This document shows, piece after piece, positions 34,756 through 41,647 of a stretch of 64,000 nucleotides of DNA. This DNA comes from Flavobacterium panici (GTDB lineage: Bacteria > Bacteroidota > Bacteroidia > Flavobacteriales > Flavobacteriaceae). The notes below the pieces were generated by a model, which saw only the letters and a list, made by a program, of their open reading frames with translations, had not been told where the DNA came from and did no database searches. The translations under genes were made by a program, and so were the position numbers. The DNA lies in NCBI RefSeq assembly GCF_903819335.1, contig NZ_CAIJDE010000027.1, positions 1 to 64,000 on the forward strand. The letters are read 5' to 3'. The number at the start of each line of letters is the position of its first letter. Within the stretch, counting starts at the first letter, position 1.

Positions 34756-36060
34756 CTAATTTTTATTGATACTATACTGCGACTGAATTACGCTTTCAAA
34801 AACCGATTGTAAGTCGGCGATTAAATCTTCTACATCTTCTATTCCAACAGAAAGTCGGACTAAATCTTTTGAAACTCCAGTAGCCAATTGCTCTTCTTCT
34901 GACAATTGCTGATGCGTAGTACTCGCCGGGTGGATAATCAGCGATTTTGTATCACCAATATTAGCCAGAAGTGAGAACAATCTTGTTTCGTCTACCACTT
35001 TTTTAGCGGCATCAAAACCTCCTTTTAGTCCAAAAGTGATCACACCGCTTTGTCCTTCAGGAAGATATTGTTTCGCTAAATCATAATATTTACTTGATTT
35101 TAAACCTGGGTAATTTACCCAAACTACCTCATCTTGTTTCTCTAACCATTCGGCCAGAACCAAAGCATTTTCGCTGTGTTTTTTAATTCGGATTGGTAAG
35201 GTTTCTAATCCCTGAATAATCTGGAAAGCATTAAATGGACTTAAAGCTGCTCCAAAATCACGCAGTCCTTCGATTCTTGCTTTTGCAATAAAGGCTGCAT
35301 TTCCTAAAGCTTCGTGATATACTAATCCGTGATATCCTGCAGAAGGTTCTGTAAATTCAGGGAATTTTCCGTTAGACCAGTCAAAAGTTCCGGCGTCGAT
35401 AATTGCGCCACCTAATGAAGTTCCGTTTCCGGCAATATATTTTGTTAAGGAGTGAATTACAATATCGGCACCATATTTAATTGGGTTTAATAAATAAGGT
35501 GTCGCAACTGTATTATCTACTATAAATGGCACTTTGAATGCTTTGGCTTCCGCCGAAATTCCTTTTAAATCTAATACATCCAGTTTTGGATTTCCCAGTG
35601 ATTCTACAAAGAATGCTCTGGTATTTTCTTTTGCTGCTTTTGTGAAGTTTTCAGGGTTTGAAGGATCTACAAAAGTGGTTGTAATTCCTAAACGCGGTAA
35701 TGTTACACTTAATAAGTTATAAGTCCCGCCGTATAAACTATTTGATGCTACGATATGATCGCCCGTTCTAAGCAAAGTCAAAAATGTTGTAGAAATTGCC
35801 GATGCTCCAGAGGCCGTAACTACAGCTCCAATTCCGCCTTCAAGAGCTGCTAAACGCTGTTCTAAAACATCATTTGTTGGATTATTTAATCTGGTGTAGA
35901 TAAATCCTGCTTCGGCAAGACCAAATAAATTGGCAGCATGATCTGCGTTATTAAATACGTATGATGATGTTTGGTAAATTGGCACTGCTCTTGTTCCTGA
36001 ATTTTTAGTTACATCATGTCCTGCGTGTAATGCGTTTGTTGCAAATTTTTGTGTACTCAT
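34756..36060 (-). CDS. metY: O-acetylhomoserine sulfhydrylase
   Basis: This 434-residue PLP enzyme of the Cys/Met family takes sulfide directly onto O-acetylhomoserine to give homocysteine. The PLP lysine is in VIHSLTKYIAGNGTSLGG, and the longer length and the insert around GTFDWSNGKFPEFTEPSAGYHG are typical of MetY rather than MetB/MetZ. The C-terminal block is SLLANIGDTKSLIIHPASTTHQQ. It is the first large gene after leader A, the attenuator and the small SLLFxMY protein, so its expression should depend on Met/Cys supply. With the enzyme at 27104-28276 there are two routes to homocysteine. Confidence 0.92.
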   Translation of the reverse strand: MSTQKFATNALHAGHDVTKNSGTRAVPIYQTSSYVFNNADHAANLFGLAEAGFIYTRLNNPTNDVLEQRLAALEGGIGAVVTASGASAISTTFLTLLRTGDHIVASNSLYGGTYNLLSVTLPRLGITTTFVDPSNPENFTKAAKENTRAFFVESLGNPKLDVLDLKGISAEAKAFKVPFIVDNTVATPYLLNPIKYGADIVIHSLTKYIAGNGTSLGGAIIDAGTFDWSNGKFPEFTEPSAGYHGLVYHEALGNAAFIAKARIEGLRDFGAALSPFNAFQIIQGLETLPIRIKKHSENALVLAEWLEKQDEVVWVNYPGLKSSKYYDLAKQYLPEGQSGVITFGLKGGFDAAKKVVDETRLFSLLANIGDTKSLIIHPASTTHQQLSEEEQLATGVSKDLVRLSVGIEDVEDLIADLQSVFESVIQSQYSINKN

Positions 36061-36151
36061 GATTTCTTAGTTTTTTAAATATTGTTAATACTATATATAA
36101 AGTGGTATTTGACTTTGAAATTGATTTTTGAAATTGAAATTGTCAATTGAT

Positions 36152-36340
36152 TTATGCAAAAGGAAGTTCTCCTTCTATTTCAAGATCATACATTTGAAAC
36201 AACAATGATTTTTGACTTTTTCTATCTTGCTCCGTTTTTATTCTGATAACTTCTTTTGTGATCTCTTCTGATCTATTATTGTTTATTTGAGAATCGTTTC
36301 TCAATAAATACTCTATGGCGATTGAATTTAATGTTTTCAT
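36152..36340 (-). CDS. Small protein with SLLFxMY motif, unknown function (copy A)
   Basis: From the ATG at 36340 the gene encodes 62 residues. An in-frame start at 36394 would lie within the attenuator hairpin and is unlikely. The protein is charged and helical (RSEEITKEVIRIKTEQDRK), with SLLFQMY at 45-51 and a GELPF end, related to the C-terminus of the 32688-32888 protein. The start is 28 bases after the terminator of leader A, and metY follows 92 bases later, so it is part of the metY operon. No domain is recognised. Confidence 0.65.
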   Translation of the reverse strand: MKTLNSIAIEYLLRNDSQINNNRSEEITKEVIRIKTEQDRKSQKSLLFQMYDLEIEGELPFA

Positions 36341-36367
36341 GATTTTAAAATTTAAAGTGTAGAAATG

Positions 36368-36402
36368 AAAAAAGCCCTTTCGGATGGCGACCAAAAGGGC
36401 TT
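36368..36402 (-). terminator. Attenuator terminator after leader A
   Basis: On the minus strand AAGCCCTTTTGG pairs with CCGAAAGGGCTT (one mismatch) around a 7-base loop, followed by six U. A neighbouring palindrome TTATAGTTAAACTATAA (36401-36417) overlaps its 5' edge and could form a competing hairpin. Confidence 0.85.
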
Positions 36403-36433
36403 ATAGTTTAACTATAACAAAGATTTTATCTTT

Positions 36434-36514
36434 TTACTTTTGGCAACAGCAAGGTTGGATGCACATTTGCATCATACTACAACACATCATATTATTTCTT
36501 GCTATTGTTTTCAT
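36434..36514 (-). CDS. Met/Cys leader peptide A (26 codons) of the metY operon
   Basis: From the ATG at 36514 the minus strand encodes 26 residues and a TAA. Met is at 1, 9, 10, 14, 15 and 17 and Cys at 11, 12, 18, 22, 23 and 24, so 12 of 26 residues are sulfur amino acids; the core is MMCCSMMQMC and the end is CCCQK. Such density is far above chance and fits a ribosome-stalling leader. An intrinsic terminator follows 32 bases later, and the small SLLFxMY gene and metY lie beyond it. Shortage of Met-tRNA or Cys-tRNA should stall the ribosome and relieve termination. Confidence 0.8.
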   Translation of the reverse strand: MKTIARNNMMCCSMMQMCIQPCCCQK

Positions 36515-36545
36515 TTTAATTTAAAATTTAATTCTTTTTTAAACT

Positions 36546-36590
36546 CGACTAATTAGATAGAGTAAATGTAATATTTATTTATTTAACTGC
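36546..36590 (-). promoter_or_regulatory. Promoter and overlapping dyad of the metY leader
   Basis: The minus strand has TTTG, a 20-bp spacer and TACATTTA (a one-mismatch -7 box, about 36563-36570). The segment 36546-36568 (plus strand CGACTAATTAGATAGAGT then AAATG) matches the 23-bp dyads at 24714 and 40045 in its GATAGnGTAA and ACTAATT parts and overlaps the -7 region. This fits repressor control of initiation on top of attenuation. Confidence 0.55.
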
Positions 36591-36659
36591 CAAATAAAAT
36601 TTTGATATTTAACGTTAAATTTTTGTAAGTCCCTTAAATGCTGGCTTTCTTTTTAAAAA

Positions 36660-36935
36660 TTGACCACAGATTATACGGATTAAACGGATTGACACGGGTT
36701 TCATTTTTATTTAATGTAATATAAAAACCATTTACATGGGTTGAAAAAGGTTAGCCACAGATTAAAAAGATTACATTGATTTTAAAAATCAGTGCTAATT
36801 CGTTTAATCCCAAAATCTGTGGCCTATCTTTTTATAATTTAAGTTCAATCCCGATAACCATCAGGACAAAAAATCACATTGATTCAAAAAAAATCAGTGC
36901 CAATCCGTTTAATCCGTAAAATCTGTGGCCTATTC
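36660..36935. repeat. Tandem inverted repeats of the CCACAGATT ... AATCTGTGGCC family
   Basis: GCCACAGATTAAAAAGATTA ... CCCAAAATCTGTGGCCTAT forms one unit; a second partial unit ends TCCGTAAAATCTGTGGCCTAT at 36914-36934, and GACCACAGATTATACGG opens the block. A fragment also occurs at 7079. The region lies after the TonB receptor stop and probably forms its transcript end. No gene is seen. Confidence 0.7.
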
Positions 36936-36938
36936 TTT

Positions 36939-39785
36939 TTAAAACTTAAAGCTCAAACGAGCAAATCCAAATCTTCCGTTTAATCCAAATTGCGATACAG
37001 CTCTTGAATACGCAAACTGATTTGCATTTGTCAAGTCAGTACTTGGCGCAGGAGATAAAGTTGGAGTTGTATTGGTGAAAGCCGGAGTTGACGGATTATT
37101 TCTGTCCGGATAAACGTCTCCTATATTATTAAAACCAACAGTTGCTCTAAAATGTTCGTTGATTTGATATCCGAAAGATAAATCGGTAACCAGTTTTGCG
37201 CTGTATTCCGGATGTTCGTATACAGAAGCAAATCCATCTAAATTAACATCTGTTGCTCCCGGATCTGTTACTTTTCCGAAATAACTGTTTCTTAAATAAA
37301 TATCTAGTTTTTTAATACTGAAAGTTGTAGTTAAGTTCGCTTTTAATTTCGGAATTGCTTCTTCTAAATACACTCGGCTTGACTCCGGAAAAAAGGAATA
37401 TATATAAGGATCTCCTCCTGCATTAACAATAGACTGTGGAATGTGTAAATCTCCTACTCTTTTAGTTTCATTATAACTTAAAGCAAAATCATTTCTGATT
37501 ACAAAATCCTGAATTACATCATATTTTTGAGAAATTACGACATCAATTCCTTTCGTTTCAGAGTCGATTCCGTTTGTCCAGAACGAAGCTCTTTCTACAC
37601 CTTTCAAATCAAATGCTTGTTGAAACAATGTCAAGGCATCTTTTTGTGTTTGCGATGTAGCGGCATTTATCTGCGCATCTGTTGGTCTTGCGTATTGTCC
37701 AGACAAGACAATTCTGTCGTTGATTCTTGTAAAATAAGCATCGGTTGCGATTGTGATATTGGCTTCCGGAATTTTAAAAGTAAATCCTGTGCTGATGCTT
37801 TTTGATTTCTCTGGTTTTAAATTTTCTACACCAATACTTTTTGCTGCCTGCGAATCATTTGTAAAATAACCAACCTGATATGGAGATCCATTAATGAACT
37901 GAGTTGAACTTGCTTCAAAGTATTTTTGTTGTAAGGATGGCGCTCTAAAACCTGTTTGTCCAGAAATTCTCCAGTTGATATTATCGTTTAGTTTTAAAAG
38001 AGAAGCCAGTTTAAAAGTAACTGTACTCCCAAAATCTGAATAGTTTTCATAACGCGCCGCCCCGTTTAAAAGCCAATTTTCGGTTGCATTTAATTCTAAA
38101 TCAATATAAGCTGCACCGCTTCGTCTGTCTCTTTCTTTAGCATCTGAAGGCTGAAATCCTGAAAATCCCTGCGCTCCGGCTCCACGTTTGTTTCCAAAGA
38201 AATCAGTTACGATTAAAGGTGAAGTAGTTGGTAAAACTCCCGAAACTAAAGCTCCGTTTACATCATATAATCCGTATGAAGCTTGTTCTCCTTGTTTGAT
38301 TTGATAGTTTTCATATCGGAATTCTCCACCAAATGCAATGTTTAAACCTGCAAGAAAATCAAATTTTCTGCTGAAATCTAAATTGGTTGTACTTTGCAAA
38401 AAGGAAACTTTTCCGGCATCAAAACTAGAAGGAGAATTTACACCCAAAGTTGCATTGATGGTATTGTTTACATCATATTTAAAAGAGTTAGTTCCAAGGT
38501 TTGAACTCAAATCAGTATCAAATCCAAATAATTGTGTATTTACTCCAAGTGCTGCAGAAGCATCTAAAATTCCTGATTCAATTTCCGGTAAAAATCCGTT
38601 TTCATACACTTGCGTGAAAGTTCCAGAACCGTTTGGAAGTCTGTTAAAAGCATACGATTTACCATCTCTATACGATACTCCACCAAAAGAATATAATGAA
38701 GTTGTTTCTGTTAACGGATATTTTGCATTATAATACGCTTGTCCAGAAGCCAGTTCTGACTGACCAACACTCATATTATAGTCTGCTCTTTCTTGTCCTC
38801 TGTAGGCTAACTCATTATTGGTAACATCAAAATTAAGTGCGGTCTGTAATTGCGTAATTGTTGTTGCAGATGAAATTGCAGTTTGCTGTGCCGGCGTAAA
38901 ATAACTTACCTGCGGTGCGTATTGTTGTATCGAACTTATAATTTGTGCCGAATTTGGAGTACTATTGATATTACTGAAAAGCGAATTAATCTGAACTCCG
39001 TTTTGAGCCGCTCTGTTTTCTACAGCATTATAGGCATTAAAAATTCCATTGTTTCTAATTCCTGCACGGCTTGTAGCTTGTCTTGTTACGGCTGTTCCGG
39101 TAACATTCAAGAAACTTCCCGGTTTACCTAATGATGTTCCGTAGTTTAAATCGACTTGAACGGTTTGACCATCGGCTCCGCCTTTAAAATTGTTAGATCC
39201 AGATGATAAATTAGTTCCATATTGAATGCCTCCCGAAAGATATTTAGCGTTCTTTTTCAATACAATATTGATTACTCCGGCAATAGCATCAGAACCGTAT
39301 TGTGCCGCGGCTCCATCTCTTAAAACTTCGATTCTTTCAATGGCAAAAGATGGAATCGCATTTAAATCTGTCCCTACAGATCCTCTTCCCGGTGATCCAT
39401 TTATGTTTACTAAGGCACTGGTGTGTCTTCGTTTTCCGTTTACTAAAATTAAAACCTGATCTGGGCCTAAACCTCTTAATTGTGCCGGATCAACGTGGTC
39501 TGTTGCATCGGCAGTTGATGTTGCGTTACTTGTAAATGACGGTGCAACATAATTTAAAATCTGCGTTACGCTGGTTTGCGGCGCTCCTTTTGTTATTTCA
39601 GAAATATTAAAAACATCAACCGGAACCGGTACATCTGTTTTTACTCTATTTTTATTACGAGTTCCAATTACGGTAACTTCTGACAGTTCATTATTCTTTA
39701 AAGTATCCTGCTCAGTCTTATTATCCTGAGCATACAGGCCTGAAAATGTCAAAAGACCTAAAACGATTAGTACATTTTTTTTCAT
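36939..39785 (-). CDS. TonB-dependent receptor under Met/Cys leader control
   Basis: This is a 948-residue outer-membrane receptor. A signal peptide (MKKNVLIVLGLLTFSGLYA) is followed by a TonB-box-like segment (SEVTVIGTRNKN), a plug with LRGLGPDQVLILVNGKRRHT and DGAAAQYGSDAIAGVINIVL, and a barrel ending FGFARLSFKF. It has no CarboxypepD_reg domain, unlike the receptor at 1596-3962. Its leader peptide, attenuator and operator-like site match those of the metY operon, so it is probably induced by sulfur shortage and imports a sulfur compound. The ligand itself is unknown; vitamin B12 for MetH is another possibility, though no cobalamin riboswitch is seen. Confidence 0.88.
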   Translation of the reverse strand: MKKNVLIVLGLLTFSGLYAQDNKTEQDTLKNNELSEVTVIGTRNKNRVKTDVPVPVDVFNISEITKGAPQTSVTQILNYVAPSFTSNATSTADATDHVDPAQLRGLGPDQVLILVNGKRRHTSALVNINGSPGRGSVGTDLNAIPSFAIERIEVLRDGAAAQYGSDAIAGVINIVLKKNAKYLSGGIQYGTNLSSGSNNFKGGADGQTVQVDLNYGTSLGKPGSFLNVTGTAVTRQATSRAGIRNNGIFNAYNAVENRAAQNGVQINSLFSNINSTPNSAQIISSIQQYAPQVSYFTPAQQTAISSATTITQLQTALNFDVTNNELAYRGQERADYNMSVGQSELASGQAYYNAKYPLTETTSLYSFGGVSYRDGKSYAFNRLPNGSGTFTQVYENGFLPEIESGILDASAALGVNTQLFGFDTDLSSNLGTNSFKYDVNNTINATLGVNSPSSFDAGKVSFLQSTTNLDFSRKFDFLAGLNIAFGGEFRYENYQIKQGEQASYGLYDVNGALVSGVLPTTSPLIVTDFFGNKRGAGAQGFSGFQPSDAKERDRRSGAAYIDLELNATENWLLNGAARYENYSDFGSTVTFKLASLLKLNDNINWRISGQTGFRAPSLQQKYFEASSTQFINGSPYQVGYFTNDSQAAKSIGVENLKPEKSKSISTGFTFKIPEANITIATDAYFTRINDRIVLSGQYARPTDAQINAATSQTQKDALTLFQQAFDLKGVERASFWTNGIDSETKGIDVVISQKYDVIQDFVIRNDFALSYNETKRVGDLHIPQSIVNAGGDPYIYSFFPESSRVYLEEAIPKLKANLTTTFSIKKLDIYLRNSYFGKVTDPGATDVNLDGFASVYEHPEYSAKLVTDLSFGYQINEHFRATVGFNNIGDVYPDRNNPSTPAFTNTTPTLSPAPSTDLTNANQFAYSRAVSQFGLNGRFGFARLSFKF

Positions 39786-39850
39786 TTCTTTTTACTGATT
39801 AATTTGTGTTTTTGGCTTAAAAAAAATTCTTACAAGTTTAATTTTGGAAC

Positions 39851-39879
39851 AAAAAAAACCTCTGCGGCTGGCAGAGGTT
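39851..39879 (-). terminator. Attenuator terminator after leader C
   Basis: AACCTCTGC (39857-39865) and GCAGAGGTT (39871-39879) form a 9-bp stem with loop GGCTG. On the minus strand eight U follow. It lies between the leader and the TonB receptor start at 39785. Confidence 0.85.
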
Positions 39880-39902
39880 CTATATATGTTGTTGAAAATA
39901 AA

Positions 39903-39971
39903 CTACAATAGATTCTCTGCGGAAAGCTCCGGCATCTTACAAGACATCATATTGCAAATTGTAAATTTCAT
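39903..39971 (-). CDS. Met/Cys leader peptide C (22 codons) of the TonB receptor
   Basis: From the ATG at 39971 the minus strand encodes 22 residues and a TAG. Met is at 1, 8, 9 and 13 and Cys at 6 and 11; the core is ICNMMSCKM. The N-M-M at 7-9 matches leaders A and B almost by position, although the rest differs. The terminator at 39851-39879 follows. The leader is well short of any length cut-off but is framed by a promoter-like CACATTTG (near 40000) and a terminator. By analogy it couples receptor transcription to charged Met- or Cys-tRNA. Confidence 0.7.
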   Translation of the reverse strand: MKFTICNMMSCKMPELSAENLL

Positions 39972-40044
39972 TTTGTTCTGTTATTTTAACGAGGCAAATG
40001 TGCAAACTATTTTTTAACTGACCAAACAAAAACAAAAATATTTT

Positions 40045-40067
40045 CTATTACCCTATCAAATTAGTAT
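40045..40067. promoter_or_regulatory. 23-bp dyad operator candidate between the TonB receptor leader and metK
   Basis: CTATTACCCTATCAAA then TTAGTAT shares the 13-base half GATAGGGTAATAG (minus strand) with the cys-operon dyad at 24714-24736; the other half is degenerate. It lies about 75 bases upstream of leader C and about 50 bases from the divergent metK promoter. The target promoter is uncertain. Confidence 0.6.
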
Positions 40068-40115
40068 GTTACTGTTAAATTTCTGCTATAAAAAATAAAA
40101 AAAGTTGAACTTTAA

Positions 40116-40145
40116 TTTGCAAATCAAAATGGTTTTATACCTTTG
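40116..40145 (+). promoter_or_regulatory. Promoter of the metK riboswitch transcript
   Basis: TTTG (40116-40119), an 18-bp spacer and TACCTTTG (40138-40145) match the -33/-7 consensus of the phylum. Transcription should start near 40150, just before the first helix of the riboswitch. Confidence 0.75.
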
Positions 40146-40156
40146 CACGCGAATAC

Positions 40157-40269
40157 AGAGGAAAAATTTGAACTGATTGCAACCTCTTCATAATGAAATG
40201 ATTCGTTATGGATGCCGAAACTAAGTTTTTGGTAGTAAAAAATGCTAAAGCAGGAATTCTCCTTTAGCA
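40157..40269 (+). ncRNA. SAM-II-like riboswitch with a long inserted loop, upstream of metK
   Basis: P1 is AGAGG (40157-40161) with CCTCT (40183-40187). The loop AAAAATTTGAACTGATTGC followed by AA closely matches the SAM-II loop (AUUU..AC.GUAUUGCA). The other conserved element, TGCTAAAGCAGG, is at 40243-40254, and CTG and GCA of the loop can pair with its CAG and TGC as the pseudoknot. About 55 bases with a CATAA...TTATG hairpin are inserted between, as in the SAM-II long-loop/SAM-V types. CTTTAGCA (40262-40269) pairs perfectly with TGCTAAAG, giving an alternative hairpin that may be the switch. Confidence 0.65.
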
Positions 40270-40317
40270 CTTTCAGCAATTACTTTTCCTCGCTTAATGT
40301 TAATTTAATAAATTATT

Positions 40318-41568
40318 ATGGCTTATTTATTTACGTCAGAATCTGTTAGTGAAGGGCATCCAGACAAAGTTGCAGATCAAATTTCGGATGCTTTAATTGA
40401 TAACTTTCTGGCATTTGATGCTGACTCAAAAGTAGCTTGCGAGACATTAGTTACTACAGGTCAGGTTATTTTAGCAGGTGAAGTAAAATCAAATACTTAT
40501 CTTGATGTACAACAAATTGCACGTGAGGTAATCCGTAAAATTGGATATACTAAAAGTGAATATATGTTTGAAGCAAATTCTTGTGGAATTCTTTCAGCAA
40601 TTCACGAGCAGTCTGCAGACATTAATCAAGGTGTTGACAGAGCTAAGCCAGAAGAGCAAGGTGCAGGTGATCAGGGAATGATGTTTGGGTACGCTACAAA
40701 TGAAACTGAAAACTATATGCCTCTAGCTCTTGATTTATCTCATAAATTATTACAAGAGTTAGCGATTTTAAGACGTGAAAATAAAGAAATCACGTATTTA
40801 CGTCCAGATGCTAAATCTCAGGTAACTTTAGAATACAGCGACGATAACAAACCAACTCGTATCGACGCGATTGTTATTTCAACGCAGCATGATGATTTTG
40901 ATGAAGAAGCTGTAATGCTTGCTAAAATCAAAAAAGATATTATCGAAATTCTTATTCCTAGAATTATCGCTAAAAACCCAACTCACGCGCATTTATTCAA
41001 CGATAAAATCAACTACCATATTAACCCAACAGGAAAATTCGTTATTGGAGGACCTCACGGAGATACTGGTTTAACAGGAAGAAAAATCATTGTTGATACT
41101 TACGGTGGAAAAGGTGCTCACGGTGGTGGTGCATTCTCTGGAAAAGATCCGAGTAAAGTTGACAGAAGTGCTGCTTATGCAACTCGTCATATTGCTAAAA
41201 ACTTAGTTGCTGCGGGTGTTGCTGACGAAATCTTAGTTCAGGTTTCTTACGCTATTGGAGTTGCTGAACCAATGGGAATTTTCATTGAAACTTACGGAAC
41301 TTCTAAAGTAAACTTAACTAACGGTGAAATCGCTAAAAAAGTAGAAGCTATTTTTGATATGCGTCCTTACTTTATCGAACAGCGTTTGAAATTAAGAAAT
41401 CCAATTTATAGTGAAACTGCTGCTTACGGACACATGGGACGTAAACCAGAAACGGTTACTAAAACTTTCTCTGCTCCAGGCGGAAACGAAAAAACGGTTA
41501 CTGTTGAATTGTTTACATGGGAGAAACTTGATTTTGTTGACAAAGTAAAAGCTGCTTTTGGATTGTAA
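40318..41568 (+). CDS. metK: S-adenosylmethionine synthase
   Basis: This 416-residue enzyme makes SAM from methionine and ATP. The family motifs are [18 protein letters not shown] near the N-terminus, [12 protein letters not shown], the glycine-rich [16 protein letters not shown], and [11 protein letters not shown]. Length is slightly above the usual 380-400. It is transcribed divergently from the TonB receptor and probably controlled by the SAM-II-like element in its 170-base leader. A strong bidirectional terminator ends it. Confidence 0.97.
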   Translation: MAYLFTSESVSEGHPDKVADQISDALIDNFLAFDADSKVACETLVTTGQVILAGEVKSNTYLDVQQIAREVIRKIGYTKSEYMFEANSCGILSAIHEQSADINQGVDRAKPEEQGAGDQGMMFGYATNETENYMPLALDLSHKLLQELAILRRENKEITYLRPDAKSQVTLEYSDDNKPTRIDAIVISTQHDDFDEEAVMLAKIKKDIIEILIPRIIAKNPTHAHLFNDKINYHINPTGKFVIGGPHGDTGLTGRKIIVDTYGGKGAHGGGAFSGKDPSKVDRSAAYATRHIAKNLVAAGVADEILVQVSYAIGVAEPMGIFIETYGTSKVNLTNGEIAKKVEAIFDMRPYFIEQRLKLRNPIYSETAAYGHMGRKPETVTKTFSAPGGNEKTVTVELFTWEKLDFVDKVKAAFGL

Positions 41569-41591
41569 TCAATCTGAAACATTTACATACT

Positions 41592-41627
41592 AAAAAAGGC
41601 TGTCTAAATTTAGACAGCCTTTTTTTA
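41592..41627. terminator. Bidirectional terminator between metK and the 750-residue protein gene
   Basis: AGGCTGTCTAAA / TTTAGACAGCCT is a perfect 24-base palindrome with A-run and U-run flanks on both strands. It serves the two convergent genes. Confidence 0.9.
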
Positions 41628-41647
41628 TTTGATATGAAAACAGAACT

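Noticed and set aside
36939..39785. Cobalamin riboswitch ahead of the TonB receptor
   Set aside because: No B12-box-like sequence was found between 39786 and 40137; the leader peptide and terminator explain the region better.
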